Shown here: positions 1 through 8,429 of the stretch, piece by piece | Position numbering within the stretch: position 1 is the stretch's first letter | How the letters are laid out: each line of letters begins with the position of its first letter | Assembly (NCBI RefSeq): GCF_019084075.1 | Contig: NZ_JAHREN010000001.1 | Location: 4,614,501 to 4,678,500 of the forward strand | Direction: 5' to 3' | DNA from: Siccirubricoccus sp. G192 | GTDB lineage: Bacteria; Pseudomonadota; Alphaproteobacteria; Acetobacterales; Acetobacteraceae | Length of the DNA stretch: 64,000 nucleotides | The notes under the pieces: generated by a model | What the model was told of the DNA's origin: nothing | The model's database searches: none | Seen by the model: only the letters and a program-made list of their open reading frames with translations | Program-made: the position numbers and the translations under genes

Positions 1-250
1 GGCACCAGGTAATCACCTGGCCATGGCCGGCGGCGTTGAACTTCTCCACGGTGCGGCGGCCCATGCCCTCATTGATCCGGGCATTGGACTCCTTGGGCGA
101 GCCGCAGCAATGCGCGGGGCCGCCGGCCGGCGCGGCCTGCACGCCCGCCACCTCCAGCAGCCGCGTGGTGAGGCGGATGATCTCGCCATGCCGCGCCATG
201 TTGCAGCCGTACCAGAATGTCGCAGGCGCGGGGTGCATCGTCACAGCCAT
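1..250 (-). CDS. HdrB-like CCG-domain protein (partial)
   Basis: Partial gene whose C-terminus runs off the left edge; 83 residues are visible. They show a Cys, then about 31 residues to a CCG tripeptide, then about 33 residues to a further Cys at the cut. This is the CCG (Cys-rich) arrangement of heterodisulfide-reductase subunit B and of the glycolate/lactate oxidase Fe-S subunits, which binds a [4Fe-4S] cluster and passes electrons from a flavoprotein. The ATG at 250 is preferred over the one at 238 because a GAGGAG motif lies upstream of it. It overlaps the end of the HdrC-like gene by 10 bp, so the two are translationally coupled. The partner flavoprotein, if any, would lie outside the window. 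The family is clear; the substrate is unknown. Confidence 0.75.
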   Translation of the reverse strand, partial: MAVTMHPAPATFWYGCNMARHGEIIRLTTRLLEVAGVQAAPAGGPAHCCGSPKESNARINEGMGRRTVEKFNAAGHGQVITWC

Positions 251-648
251 TGCGCCTGCTCCTCCTCGGTCATGGTGAGGCGTGCGAAGGCCTTCACCCG
301 GGGCGAGAATTGCGTGTCCTCGCGCACCGGGATGCGCGGCGCCTCGCCCAGCGCGCCGCGCACGCGCATGCCGGCCAGGCGCAGCATGAGCGCGGCGTCG
401 ATGCGCTCCGGGCAGGCGGCGGTGCAGAGGCCGCTTTTCGTGCAGGCGCCGATCCAGGCCAGCGCCTCCGGCGTGCCCGGCCCGTCCCGCAGCACATCCC
501 GCATGCCCGCCGCCACCGCGCCCGGCGCCGCGGCATCCACGCCGGCGGCATAGGGCGTCATCGGGCAGGCGCGGACGCATTCGCCGCAGGCGGAGCAGAG
601 CGCCGCCAGCCGCGCGGATTCGCCGCGGATATGCTCGGCGAGACTCAT
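241..648 (-). CDS. HdrC-like 4Fe-4S dicluster protein
   Basis: 135 residues. Two ferredoxin-like motifs are visible. The first is complete (C18, C21, C24, C28 followed by Pro). The second has C69, C75 and C79-Pro but Ser72 where the second ligand normally sits. Together with the HdrB-like gene downstream it forms an HdrBC-type electron-transfer pair, probably cytoplasmic or membrane-peripheral. The ATG at 648 overlaps the stop of the RidA gene (ATGA), so both belong to one minus-strand transcript with the PLP enzyme upstream. The donor or acceptor cannot be deduced from the sequence. It could equally serve as the Fe-S subunit of an alpha-hydroxyacid oxidase. Confidence 0.75.
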   Translation of the reverse strand: MSLAEHIRGESARLAALCSACGECVRACPMTPYAAGVDAAAPGAVAAGMRDVLRDGPGTPEALAWIGACTKSGLCTAACPERIDAALMLRLAGMRVRGALGEAPRIPVREDTQFSPRVKAFARLTMTEEEQAQWL

Positions 649-1028
649 GTCTTCGGGCTCCAGACCGCGACACCCTCGATCTCGATGCGGCTTGCCGTGG
701 TGGTGGATTGCGCGCCGCCGACGCAGGTGCTGGCGGGCGGCGTGGCAAGCTCGGCGAAGGCGTGGCGGCGCGCCGCGTCGAAGCCGGCATAGTCGCGCAT
801 GTCGGCGAGCCAGGTATTCACCTTCAGCAGGTCCTGCAGCGAGGCGCCCTCGGCGGCCAGCGCCCGGCCGAGCCGCGCGAAGCACTCCGCCGCCTGCGCC
901 TCCACGCCCTCCGCTTCCGCGGCGCTGCCGCGGGCAGTGACGCCGGAGCAGAAGATCAGCTTCGCGCCGCCCGGCAGCGGCACCACGCGGGCGGGGGAGA
1001 AGGCGGGCTTGCTGGGCGTGTCATTCAT
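645..1028 (-). CDS. RidA/YjgF family imine deaminase
   Basis: 127 residues, the usual RidA length, with the family pattern throughout: a hydrophobic FCSG strand near residue 27, a central DLLKVNTWL segment and a C-terminal IEIEGVAVW strand. Members hydrolyse reactive 2-imino or enamino acids released by PLP-dependent dehydratases, or act on related substrates. It lies between a DSD1-type PLP enzyme and an HdrC-like gene and overlaps the latter by 4 bp. This supports a role in clearing imine products of that pathway. An AGGAG about 7 bases before the ATG supports the start. Whether the canonical catalytic Arg is present was not settled by eye, so a non-canonical subfamily is possible. Confidence 0.85.
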   Translation of the reverse strand: MNDTPSKPAFSPARVVPLPGGAKLIFCSGVTARGSAAEAEGVEAQAAECFARLGRALAAEGASLQDLLKVNTWLADMRDYAGFDAARRHAFAELATPPASTCVGGAQSTTTASRIEIEGVAVWSPKT

Positions 1029-1054
1029 GCGACGTCTCCTGTTTGACCTGCTGG

Positions 1055-2161
1055 CTACCAGCCGTTCACCCGGTCCCAGACCGCGATGACCTCCTGCCCG
1101 CCCTCCACCACATGGTAGCGGTCATGCGCCGCGGCGGTGAGGCAGGTATGATTGGGCGCCACCCGCACCAGGGCGCCGATGGGCAGGCGCTCGAAGGGCA
1201 AGGGACCGTCGCCCTGCACCTCGCCATGCTCCTGATGCGTGCGCGTCAGGATGGCCTCGCCGAAGCTGCGCCTGCCCTCGCGGTCCAGCATCAGGCCGAA
1301 GCCGTAGTCCTTCGGCGCCTTTTCCGTGCTGCGGTCCTTGGAGAGCGCCAGCGCGCCTGCATCCAGCAGCACCGCGTTGCGCTCCGGCTTGCGGCCGATG
1401 ACGCTGGCCAGCACCGTCACCGCGATGTCCTGGGCCGCATGGGTGCCGAGCTGCGCCTGGAACAGGTCGCCGAACATATAGACCCCGGCCCGCACCTCGG
1501 TGACGCCGGCCATGCTGCGCCCATGCAGCGCGGTCGGCGAGGAGCCGAGCGAGACGATCTCCACCCGATGCCCCGCCGCGCGCAGCCGTTCCGCCGCGCG
1601 CACCACGCCGGCGCGCTCCGTCTCCGCCACCGCCACCATGTCCTCGGCGCTGCGGCCGAGATAGCTGTGGCCGGCATGGGTAAGCACGCCCGCCAGGCGC
1701 GGGCCGAGCGCGGCGGCGATGGCGAGCAACGCGTCGCTTTCCGGCGTGACGCCGCCGCGGCCCTCGCCGATATCCACCTCGATCAGCGCCCGCAGCGGCC
1801 CGGGATGCGCGGCGATGGCGCGGGCGGACTCGGGATCATCGGTGATGACCTTCACCTCCGCGCCGGCTGCGTTCAGCGCGGCCACGGCATCCAGCTTCCG
1901 CGGCGTGATGCCCACGGCATAGATCTGGTCGCGCCAGCCGCCTTCCGCGAAGTAGCGCGCCTCGGCCAGGGTGCTGACCGTGATGGGGCCGCAATCCGGG
2001 GCGGCGAGCCGCGCCACCTCGCGGCTTTTCGCGGTTTTCAGGTGTGGCCGCAGCGTCAGGCCGGGGTGCCGCGCCACCGCCGCCGCCATGGCGGCCAGGT
2101 TGCGCTTCAGGATGCCGAGGTCGAGGACCAGGCAGGGGGTGGTAAGATCGTCGAGCGTCAT
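1055..2161 (-). CDS. DSD1 family PLP enzyme (D-serine dehydratase/D-threonine aldolase-like)
   Basis: 368 residues with an alanine-racemase-type N-terminal barrel. The PHLKT motif at residues 39-43 carries the presumed PLP lysine (K42). A C-terminal NHTC motif (H338, C340) matches the zinc ligands of eukaryotic-type D-serine dehydratase and D-3-hydroxyaspartate enzymes. The family acts on D-beta-hydroxy amino acids by dehydration or retro-aldol cleavage, giving imines or glycine plus an aldehyde. It sits just upstream of RidA on the same strand, which fits imine production. Which D-amino acid is used cannot be told. The upstream neighbours (M81 peptidase, threonine-synthase-like enzyme) suggest a wider amino-acid-derivative pathway. 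Confidence 0.85.
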   Translation of the reverse strand: MTLDDLTTPCLVLDLGILKRNLAAMAAAVARHPGLTLRPHLKTAKSREVARLAAPDCGPITVSTLAEARYFAEGGWRDQIYAVGITPRKLDAVAALNAAGAEVKVITDDPESARAIAAHPGPLRALIEVDIGEGRGGVTPESDALLAIAAALGPRLAGVLTHAGHSYLGRSAEDMVAVAETERAGVVRAAERLRAAGHRVEIVSLGSSPTALHGRSMAGVTEVRAGVYMFGDLFQAQLGTHAAQDIAVTVLASVIGRKPERNAVLLDAGALALSKDRSTEKAPKDYGFGLMLDREGRRSFGEAILTRTHQEHGEVQGDGPLPFERLPIGALVRVAPNHTCLTAAAHDRYHVVEGGQEVIAVWDRVNGW

Positions 2162-2271
2162 GCGGGGGAGCCTAGCGCCGCTACGGCGGCGGCGCCAGGA
2201 AGCGGCCCTGCCGGCTCATCGCGCCCGATCCGCAGCGGGGAATTCACGGCATCCGGTGCCAGGCAAGGCAC

Positions 2272-2655
2272 TCAACCTCCGTGCCGCTCCTCGATCGCAT
2301 CGACGCGATCAGGGTAGAAGGCGACATGGTCCTTGATCGCGGCGACTGGTGCGAAGGGGGCTTCGTAGGTCCAGACGGCATTCGCGGACCGCTCACCGCC
2401 CAGCGGGATGCTGAAATAGGCGCAGTCGCCCTTGTAGGGGCAGTAGGTCGCGTGGTCCGTCCGCTTCAGCAGATCCATGTCGACATCCTGGCGCGGGATG
2501 TACTGCACCGGCGGATAGGAGGCTTCCCGCAGCGTCAGCGCCGCCCGGGTATCGGCGATGACGCGGCCCGCGATGGAGACGACGACCCGCGCCGGGTTCG
2601 GCTCGATCGCAATCGGATGATCGGGGGCGGGAATTTTGACCTGCCTGGCAGGCAT
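2272..2655 (-). CDS. DUF427 domain protein
   Basis: 127 residues from the ATG at 2655, chosen because AAGGAAG lies about 8 bases upstream; an ATG at 2673 would add six residues. The chain shows the DUF427 signature: a beta-rich N-terminal part, then a YIPRQDVDM segment, a CPYKGDCAYFS motif and a C-terminal AIKDHVAFYPDRVD stretch. The biochemical function of DUF427 is not established. It lies between the DSD1-type enzyme and the M81 peptidase on the same strand and may belong to that transcription unit, though the gaps of 37 and 110 bp leave room for separate expression. Confidence 0.85.
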   Translation of the reverse strand: MPARQVKIPAPDHPIAIEPNPARVVVSIAGRVIADTRAALTLREASYPPVQYIPRQDVDMDLLKRTDHATYCPYKGDCAYFSIPLGGERSANAVWTYEAPFAPVAAIKDHVAFYPDRVDAIEERHGG

Positions 2656-2691
2656 GGCTTTGGCTTCCTTCATCGACGGTTTGGACCGGCC

Positions 2692-4215
2692 TCACCCTCT
2701 TCGCGGCAAGGCCCACCGCGTCTCCGCATCCAGCGGCAGCACCGGCCGCGGCAGCCGCGTGAAGGGAATGCGCGCCAGCACCGGCGTTGTCAGGCCCGGC
2801 GCATCCACCTCCACGATCCGCTCATGGCTGAAGAACTCGTCGAAGCCGCCGCGGAAATGCCCGCGCGACTTTACCACCACCGAACGCGCCGCGCCGATAT
2901 CGAGGCCGAGATGCTCCAGGAAGGCCGGGTCAGCGCATTGCGTGCGGATGGAGATCACCACCACCGTGATCCCGCCCAGGCGCAGCGCCGCCGTCGGCCC
3001 AAGCTGCATCGCCGTGCCGGCGAAGATGCCGCGCCGCCCGGTGACCTGGCCATCGGAGAGCGCCACCACCTCCGCCTCGGCGGCGAAGGGGTGGCTGAAG
3101 GGGTCATCGGCGGCAAGCGTCCCCTGCGGCCGGTTGAAGCGCGCGGTGAAGCGGGCGCCAAGGCCCCGCTCATGCGCCTCGGCAGCCAGCAGCGGGTCGT
3201 GGATCACGCCGACCAGGCAGCCCTCCACCCCGGCGGCGTGGAAGGCTTCCAGGATGAACATGGTATTGCCCCTTCCGCCGCCGCCGGGGTTGTCCGCGAC
3301 ATCGGCAAAGGCCAGCGGCACCGGGCTCTCGCGGGCCAGCCGCACCGCCTCCGGCAGCGGCGTGAGGCTGGCGGTGAAGCGGGCGCGGCGCTCCCAGGCG
3401 GCTTCGGCCAGGGTATCGGCCAGCGCCTCGGCGGCCTCCGCCTCGGTGGCCGTCACCACCACCGCCAGGCCGTTGAAGGGCGTGTCGCCATAGGCGAAGC
3501 CGCCCATGACCGAGACGTTCAGGATGCGCTGGTCCTTCGCGGCCAGTTCCTGGCCGAGGTCGATCACCTCCGCATAGGGCCCCGCCGCCGTCAGCATGGA
3601 GACGGTGGGCGGCACGATCGGCAGGCGGCGCAGGGCCAGATGGGTCTTCAGGCCGCCCACCAGGCGCCGCAGGAGCTGCGCGCTCTCCGCGCCGCGCTCG
3701 CGCATGTCGAGATGCGGGTTGGTGCGGTAGCCCACGAAGGCATCGCAATCCCGCACCATGGCGTCGGAGACATTGGCATGCAGGTCGTAGCTGCACACCA
3801 GCGGCACCTCCGGCCCCAGCACCTCCCGCACCAGCGCCTGCACGGCGCCTTCCGGGTCGTCCAGCTCGGTGGTGAGGCCGGCGCCGTGCAGCACGCAATA
3901 GACCGCATCGACATGGCCGCGCAGCGCCTCCAGCCCGCGCCGCCAGTTCCGCATCATGGCCTCGAAGACCGCATGTTCCACCGGGCCGTTCGGCTCCGCC
4001 ATGGCCAGCAGGATCGGACAGGGATGCCAGGGGCCGGCGGCGTCCATGTCGGTGACGAAGCCCGGCATCTCGCCCAGCGCGGCGGAGGAGTCGCTGCGGG
4101 CATCGGCGAGGATCGCCGGCCCCTCCAGCCAGCAGCGCGTGGTGAAATCCTGCTGCGTCGCCGGCGGGGCGAAGCGGTTGCACTCGATCGAGAAGCCCAG
4201 CAGCGCGACGCGCAT
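2692..4215 (-). CDS. M81 family metallopeptidase (MlrC-like)
   Basis: 507 residues, matching the M81/MlrC family (about 490-510), which includes the last microcystin-degradation enzyme; most members act on unknown small peptides or amides. The start is fixed by one-base overlap with the upstream stop (TGATG, ATG at 4215). Visible landmarks are the N-terminal RVALLGFSIECNRF, VLHGAG near residue 110, a central CSYDLHAN segment and the glycine-rich DNPGGGGRGNT segment near the middle. The latter two are conserved in the family and probably contribute metal ligands. No signal peptide, so probably cytoplasmic. Coupling to the threonine-synthase-like gene suggests it supplies that enzyme's substrate. 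Confidence 0.85.
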   Translation of the reverse strand: MRVALLGFSIECNRFAPPATQQDFTTRCWLEGPAILADARSDSSAALGEMPGFVTDMDAAGPWHPCPILLAMAEPNGPVEHAVFEAMMRNWRRGLEALRGHVDAVYCVLHGAGLTTELDDPEGAVQALVREVLGPEVPLVCSYDLHANVSDAMVRDCDAFVGYRTNPHLDMRERGAESAQLLRRLVGGLKTHLALRRLPIVPPTVSMLTAAGPYAEVIDLGQELAAKDQRILNVSVMGGFAYGDTPFNGLAVVVTATEAEAAEALADTLAEAAWERRARFTASLTPLPEAVRLARESPVPLAFADVADNPGGGGRGNTMFILEAFHAAGVEGCLVGVIHDPLLAAEAHERGLGARFTARFNRPQGTLAADDPFSHPFAAEAEVVALSDGQVTGRRGIFAGTAMQLGPTAALRLGGITVVVISIRTQCADPAFLEHLGLDIGAARSVVVKSRGHFRGGFDEFFSHERIVEVDAPGLTTPVLARIPFTRLPRPVLPLDAETRWALPRRG

Positions 4216-5342
4216 CACAATGTCACTCCCAGAAGTTCCGCGATGCGCGGCGTGGACTTCAGCCCGGAGCCGGTCAGCACCACCACCGTCGTCTCCGCCG
4301 GGTTGATGCTGCCCGCCCGCAGCAGCCGACCGAAGGCGGCGGCGGCCTGGGCGGAGGTAGGCTCCACATAGACGCCGCCGCGCGCCAGTTCGAGCGTGGC
4401 GGCGCCGATCTCCTTCTCGCTCAGCATCACCGCGCCGCCCCCGCTCTCGCGCAGCGCCTCCAGGCATTCGGGCAGGCGGATCGGCTGCGCGATGGCGGTG
4501 CCCTCCGCGATGGTCGGCTCCGGCTCGGCATCGGGCGCGCCGAGGAAGGCGCGGGCGATCGGCGCGCAATGCGCCGGCTGCGCCGCGAAGAGGCGCGGCA
4601 GCCGGGCGATCTGCCCGGCGCGCAGCAGCTCCCCGAAGCCGATGCCGCAGCCCAGCACGTTCGACCCGGCGCCGCAGGGGATGATGACATTGTCCGGCGC
4701 CCGGAAGCCGAGATCCTCCCATAGCTCATAGGCCAGGGTCTTGGTGCCCTGCAGGAAGAAGGGGTGCCAGTTGTGGCTGGCATAGAAGATGTTCTCCGCC
4801 TCCCGCAGCGCCGCATCGGCGCAGTCCTGCCGGCTGCCGGGCACCAACTCGATCCCGGCGCCGGCTGCGCGGGACTGCACGGTCTTGGCCGGGGAGGTCG
4901 CGGCCGGGACCATGATCCTGGCCCGCATCCCGCCCGCTGCCGCATAGGCAGCGATGGCGGCGCCGCCATTGCCGGAACTGTCCTCCAGCACCTCGGTGAT
5001 GCCCTGCGCCCGCAGCAGCGAGAGCATCACGCTGGCGCCGCGGTCCTTGAAGCTGCCGGTCGGCATGAACCATTCGCATTTCAGCAGCACCTCGGCCCCG
5101 GCGATGCGGCGCGGCACCAGCGGCGTGCAGCCCTCCCCCATGCTGATGAGGGCGGCATCCGGCAGCGCCGGCAGGGCGGCGCGGTAGCGCCAGAGGCTGC
5201 GCCGCTCCCGGTCGATATCGGCGGGGCCGATGCCGGGCAGGTCGGTCAGCAGCAGCGGCTCCTGCGCGGGCCCGCACCAGCGCGGCGGGTCGAGCGGCCA
5301 GGTCCGGCCGCTGCGGGGGTCGAGATAGGCGAGGGTTTCCAT
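4215..5342 (-). CDS. Threonine-synthase-like PLP enzyme
   Basis: 375 residues from the ATG at 5342; an upstream alternative at 5390 adds 16 residues without family character. It is a fold-type II PLP enzyme with GSFKDRG at 96-102 (K99 the Schiff-base lysine), SSGNGG for the cofactor carboxylate and a GAGSN phosphate loop. It resembles threonine synthase, but its setting with a peptidase, a second PLP enzyme and RidA points to a catabolic beta-elimination or ammonia-lyase role rather than threonine synthesis (inference). It is first in a minus-strand run and divergent from the M20 gene, with only 57 bp between starts to hold both promoters. Confidence 0.8.
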   Translation of the reverse strand: METLAYLDPRSGRTWPLDPPRWCGPAQEPLLLTDLPGIGPADIDRERRSLWRYRAALPALPDAALISMGEGCTPLVPRRIAGAEVLLKCEWFMPTGSFKDRGASVMLSLLRAQGITEVLEDSSGNGGAAIAAYAAAGGMRARIMVPAATSPAKTVQSRAAGAGIELVPGSRQDCADAALREAENIFYASHNWHPFFLQGTKTLAYELWEDLGFRAPDNVIIPCGAGSNVLGCGIGFGELLRAGQIARLPRLFAAQPAHCAPIARAFLGAPDAEPEPTIAEGTAIAQPIRLPECLEALRESGGGAVMLSEKEIGAATLELARGGVYVEPTSAQAAAAFGRLLRAGSINPAETTVVVLTGSGLKSTPRIAELLGVTL

Positions 5343-5399
5343 GGGTGGAGCCTTGCCGGGACGCGGCGAAAGGGCAAGTCTCCCCGGCATGGAGGAACC

Positions 5400-6539
5400 A
5401 TGATGCCGGCCGATTCACGTCTCCAGGCTTCGCCCTCCGACGATCGAGCGGCGATCACCCGCCTCACCAGCGACCTCGTCGCCATCGACAGCCGTAGCAG
5501 CCTCTCGAACCTTCCCATCGCGGAGCGGATCGAGGCGGAACTCGCGGGGTTCGAGCTGGAGCGGCTGGACTATGCGGATGCGAATGGCGTGGCCAAGCGC
5601 GCCCTGGTGGCGCATCGCGGCCCGCCCGGCGGCCTGGCGCTCTCCGGCCATATGGATACCGTCCCCGATACCGGCTGGCAGGCCAATCCCTGGGAGCCGC
5701 GCCTCGATGCCGAGGGAGTGCTGCACGGGCTCGGCAGCGTCGACATGAAGGGGCCGCTGGCCGCCTGTATCCTGGCCGCCCGCGCCGTGCCGGCGCATGT
5801 GCCGGCGACCCTGCTCATCACCACGGATGAGGAAACCACCAAGGCGGGCGCCCGCGCCGTGGCGGGCAGCGCGCTGGCCCGGCGGCTCGGCCTCCGCGGC
5901 ATCGTGGTGGCGGAGCCGACGGGGATGGTGCCGGTGCGCGGTCATCGCGCCTCCATCAACTTCATCATCCGCGCGCATGGGGTGCAGGCGCATTCCTCCA
6001 CCGGCCAGGGGCGGAACGCCAATTGGGCGCTGATCCCCTTCCTGGTCGAGATGCAGGCGCTCGCCGCGCGGCTGCGGCAGGACCCCGCGCTGCATGATGC
6101 GGCCTATGACCCGCCCGCCCCCGACTTCAACCTGGTGCTGGACAACCACGGCACGGCGGTGAACGTGACCGTGCCGCTGGCCACCTGCCGCATAAAGTTC
6201 CGCTATAGCCGCAGCCTCGATCCGGCGCCGGTCCTGGCCGCGGTGCGCGACGCGGCGGAACGCGCCGGGCTCGAACTGGAGAAGACGGTGGAGGGCAACC
6301 CGCCCGAACTCGCCCCCGACCATCCGCTGGTCCGCCTGGCCTGCGAGTTGACCGGCCGCGCCGCCACCACCGTGCCCTTCGGCACCGATGCCTCGGAATT
6401 GCAGGCGCTGGCCCCTTGCCTGGTGCTCGGCCCCGGCGGGATCGGGACGGCGCATACCCCGCGCGAATGCGTGGCGGTGGCGGATCTCGCGGCGGCGGTG
6501 CCGATCTTCGCGCGGCTGCTGGAACGCGGCGCCGGGTGA
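5400..6539 (+). CDS. M20 family amidohydrolase/deacylase (ArgE/DapE-like)
   Basis: 379 residues, typical for ArgE/DapE/AllC-like M20 enzymes. Metal and catalytic residues are visible: H84 and D86 in GHMDT, D115 in GSVDMKG, and the E144-E145 pair in TTDEETT. A GGAGG motif sits before the ATG at 5400. These enzymes cleave N-acyl, N-carbamoyl or peptide bonds of amino acid derivatives using two zinc ions. It is divergently arranged with the PLP/M81 block, suggesting co-regulation from the shared 57-bp intergenic region. The substrate is unknown; no PLP or transporter domain is present. No signal peptide, so cytoplasmic. Confidence 0.88.
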   Translation: MMPADSRLQASPSDDRAAITRLTSDLVAIDSRSSLSNLPIAERIEAELAGFELERLDYADANGVAKRALVAHRGPPGGLALSGHMDTVPDTGWQANPWEPRLDAEGVLHGLGSVDMKGPLAACILAARAVPAHVPATLLITTDEETTKAGARAVAGSALARRLGLRGIVVAEPTGMVPVRGHRASINFIIRAHGVQAHSSTGQGRNANWALIPFLVEMQALAARLRQDPALHDAAYDPPAPDFNLVLDNHGTAVNVTVPLATCRIKFRYSRSLDPAPVLAAVRDAAERAGLELEKTVEGNPPELAPDHPLVRLACELTGRAATTVPFGTDASELQALAPCLVLGPGGIGTAHTPRECVAVADLAAAVPIFARLLERGAG

Positions 6540-6540
6540 G

Positions 6541-6590
6541 TGGCCCGGTCGCCCGAAGGCGAAGCCGGAGGGCGTGACCCGGCCCACAAG
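6541..6590. repeat. Extragenic palindromic repeat, copy 1
   Basis: Starting just after the M20 stop codon, this stretch of about 50 bases has outer ends that form an imperfect inverted repeat (GTGGCCCGGTC against its complement at the right end). The same sequence recurs after the last glycosyltransferase at 63902-63949 with only a few changes, again just past a stop codon. Non-coding position, palindromic ends and exact recurrence fit a REP-type element that may stabilise transcripts or mark transposition by a REP-associated transposase. No such transposase is in the window. Confidence 0.7.
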
Positions 6591-6708
6591 AGTCAAACCC
6601 CTCACGCCGCGCAACAGCCTGTCATGTAACGGCACGGGCAATGGCCCGGGCGCCACCCCATATCCAGGGGCGGCCCGCATCGAAGCCGCACCCCCAGGGA
6701 AGCGCACC

Positions 6709-7419
6709 ATGTCCACCGCCCGATCGATCCCCGCCCTGACCGGCGCCCTTCTCGGCACCCTGGCGCTTGGCGCCTGCGCCGTCGTGCCGCCCACCGGCCC
6801 CACGGTCTTCGCCATGCCGCAGCAGGGCAAGGACCTCGGCCGCTTCCAGCAGGAGGATGTGGGGTGCCGCAACTATGCCAGCAGCCAGATCGGCTATGGC
6901 AGCCCGCAGCAGGCGGCCAACCAAGCGGCGGTGGGCAGTGCGGTGGCCGGCACCGCGCTCGGCGCCGCGGCGGGGGCGCTGATCGGCTCGGCGGGCGGCG
7001 CGGCGGGGGCCGGGGCAGCGGTGGGCGCCGGGGCGGGGCTGCTGGCCGGCTCAGCCATCGGCGCCAACAACGCGCAGACCTCCAGCTACGGGCTGCAGCA
7101 GCGCTACGACATGGCCTATGCCCAATGCATGGCCAGCACCGGCAACCAGGTGCAGGCCGCGATGGCACCGGCGGTGGGCTATGGGACCCCCTATGCCAAT
7201 CCCTATTACGGGGCCTATCCCTATTACGGCGCCTACCCCTATTACGGCGCCTACCCCTATTATGGCGCCTATCCCTATTACGGCCCCAGCGTCTCGCTGG
7301 GCTTCGGCATCGGTGCCTTTCGCCGGCCGTATTATGGCGGATGGCACGGGGGCTGGCATGGCGGCGGCTGGCGGGGTGGTGGCTGGCACGGCGGCGGCTG
7401 GCACGGCGGGCGCCGATAG
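6709..7419 (+). CDS. Glycine-zipper lipoprotein with YPYYGA repeats
   Basis: 236 residues. A lipobox (LALGAC) puts the lipidated Cys at residue 23. Then come a domain with two further Cys, a glycine/alanine zipper from about residue 75 to 125 typical of membrane-inserting segments, and a run of YPYYGA repeats encoded by nearly exact 18-bp units at 7201-7284. The protein ends in WHGG-type repeats rich in Trp, His and Gly. It probably sits in the outer membrane or periplasm; the His/Trp tail might bind metal or glycan (inference). The function is unknown. It has its own spacing from the M20 gene and converges with the Bug receptor gene. Confidence 0.8.
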   Translation: MSTARSIPALTGALLGTLALGACAVVPPTGPTVFAMPQQGKDLGRFQQEDVGCRNYASSQIGYGSPQQAANQAAVGSAVAGTALGAAAGALIGSAGGAAGAGAAVGAGAGLLAGSAIGANNAQTSSYGLQQRYDMAYAQCMASTGNQVQAAMAPAVGYGTPYANPYYGAYPYYGAYPYYGAYPYYGAYPYYGPSVSLGFGIGAFRRPYYGGWHGGWHGGGWRGGGWHGGGWHGGRR

Positions 7420-7445
7420 GCCGCCCGCCACGCCTCGGCCGCCCC

Positions 7446-8429
7446 CTATTCCAGCTTGATGTCGAGCTCCCGGAGCTTGGCGGCCCAGAAGGCGCTCTCC
7501 TCCCGCACCGCCGCGGCGAATTCCGCGCGCGGCCGCACCGGTGCCGGCTCCAGCCCGTCGGTTTCCAGCCGCTCCTGGGATTTCGGCGTGGCGACGGCGC
7601 GGCGGGCGGCTTGCTCCAGCCGGTCCATCTGCTCCGCCGGCACGCCGGCGGGCGCGAAGACGCCATGCCAGCCCTTGATGACCACGCCCGGCAGCCCGGC
7701 CTCAGCCAGGGTCGGCACCTCCGGCAGGGCGGCGATGCGGCTGTCCCCGGTAACGGCGAGCGCCCGCAGCCTGCCCTCCCGCACCAGCGGGATGGCGGGG
7801 GGCGGCGAGCTGAAATTCATCGTCACCCGCCCCGCCACCACATCCATCAGCGCCGGCGCGGTGCCGCGATAGGGCACGTGCTCCATCGAGAGCCCCGTGG
7901 CTTCCGAGAACAGCACCCCCGCCAGGTGGTTGGCATTGCCGACGCCGCCCGAGGAATAGGTGAGCTCGCCCCGCGGCCGGGTGCGGGCATAGGCGATCAG
8001 CTCCGCCAGGTTCTGCGCCGGCACGTCCGGATGCACCACCAGCACGTACTGGTAGGTGGAGACCTGCGCCACCGGCGCCAGCGCGGTGGCGAGGTCGATG
8101 CGGTCGCCACGCTGCATATGCGGGTTGACCGTGATGTTGGTGGAGACGGCGAAGAGCAGCGTGCTGCCATCCGGCCGCGCCCGCGCCACGCTGACCGAGC
8201 CGACATGCCCGGCGGCGCCGCCGCGGTTGTCCACCACCACGGTCTGGCCGATCTCGGGCGCGAAGACCTGGGCGAATTCCCGCCCGGTGATGTCGGTGCC
8301 GCCGCCCGCCGCATAGGGCACCACCAGGGTCAGCGGCCGCACCGGCTGCGCCCCGGCGCGGGCGGCCAGCGCCAGGCCGCCGAGCCCGGCCAGCGCCGCG
8401 CGGCGGGGGATGCGGGGGATCGTCGGCAT
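7446..8429 (-). CDS. Bug-family tripartite tricarboxylate transporter receptor
   Basis: 327 residues starting at MPTIPR (ATG at 8429). A twin-arginine-like/Sec signal (PRRAALAGLGGLALAARAGAQ) is followed by the Bug fold: LVVPYAAGGGTD near residue 36-47, a VVVDNRGGAAG loop and a YSSGGVGNANHLAG segment. These periplasmic receptors bind small carboxylates, amides or amino acids and pair with TctA/TctB membrane proteins. No tctAB genes are nearby, so this is one of the orphan receptors abundant in Acetobacteraceae. Proximity to the amidohydrolase cluster suggests, but does not show, a shared substrate. Confidence 0.9.
   Translation of the reverse strand: MPTIPRIPRRAALAGLGGLALAARAGAQPVRPLTLVVPYAAGGGTDITGREFAQVFAPEIGQTVVVDNRGGAAGHVGSVSVARARPDGSTLLFAVSTNITVNPHMQRGDRIDLATALAPVAQVSTYQYVLVVHPDVPAQNLAELIAYARTRPRGELTYSSGGVGNANHLAGVLFSEATGLSMEHVPYRGTAPALMDVVAGRVTMNFSSPPPAIPLVREGRLRALAVTGDSRIAALPEVPTLAEAGLPGVVIKGWHGVFAPAGVPAEQMDRLEQAARRAVATPKSQERLETDGLEPAPVRPRAEFAAAVREESAFWAAKLRELDIKLE

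Noticed and set aside
2281..4371. Long plus-strand frames opposite the M81 and PLP genes
   Set aside because: They mirror the minus-strand genes, have low-complexity Arg/His/Gly composition and no family signature.
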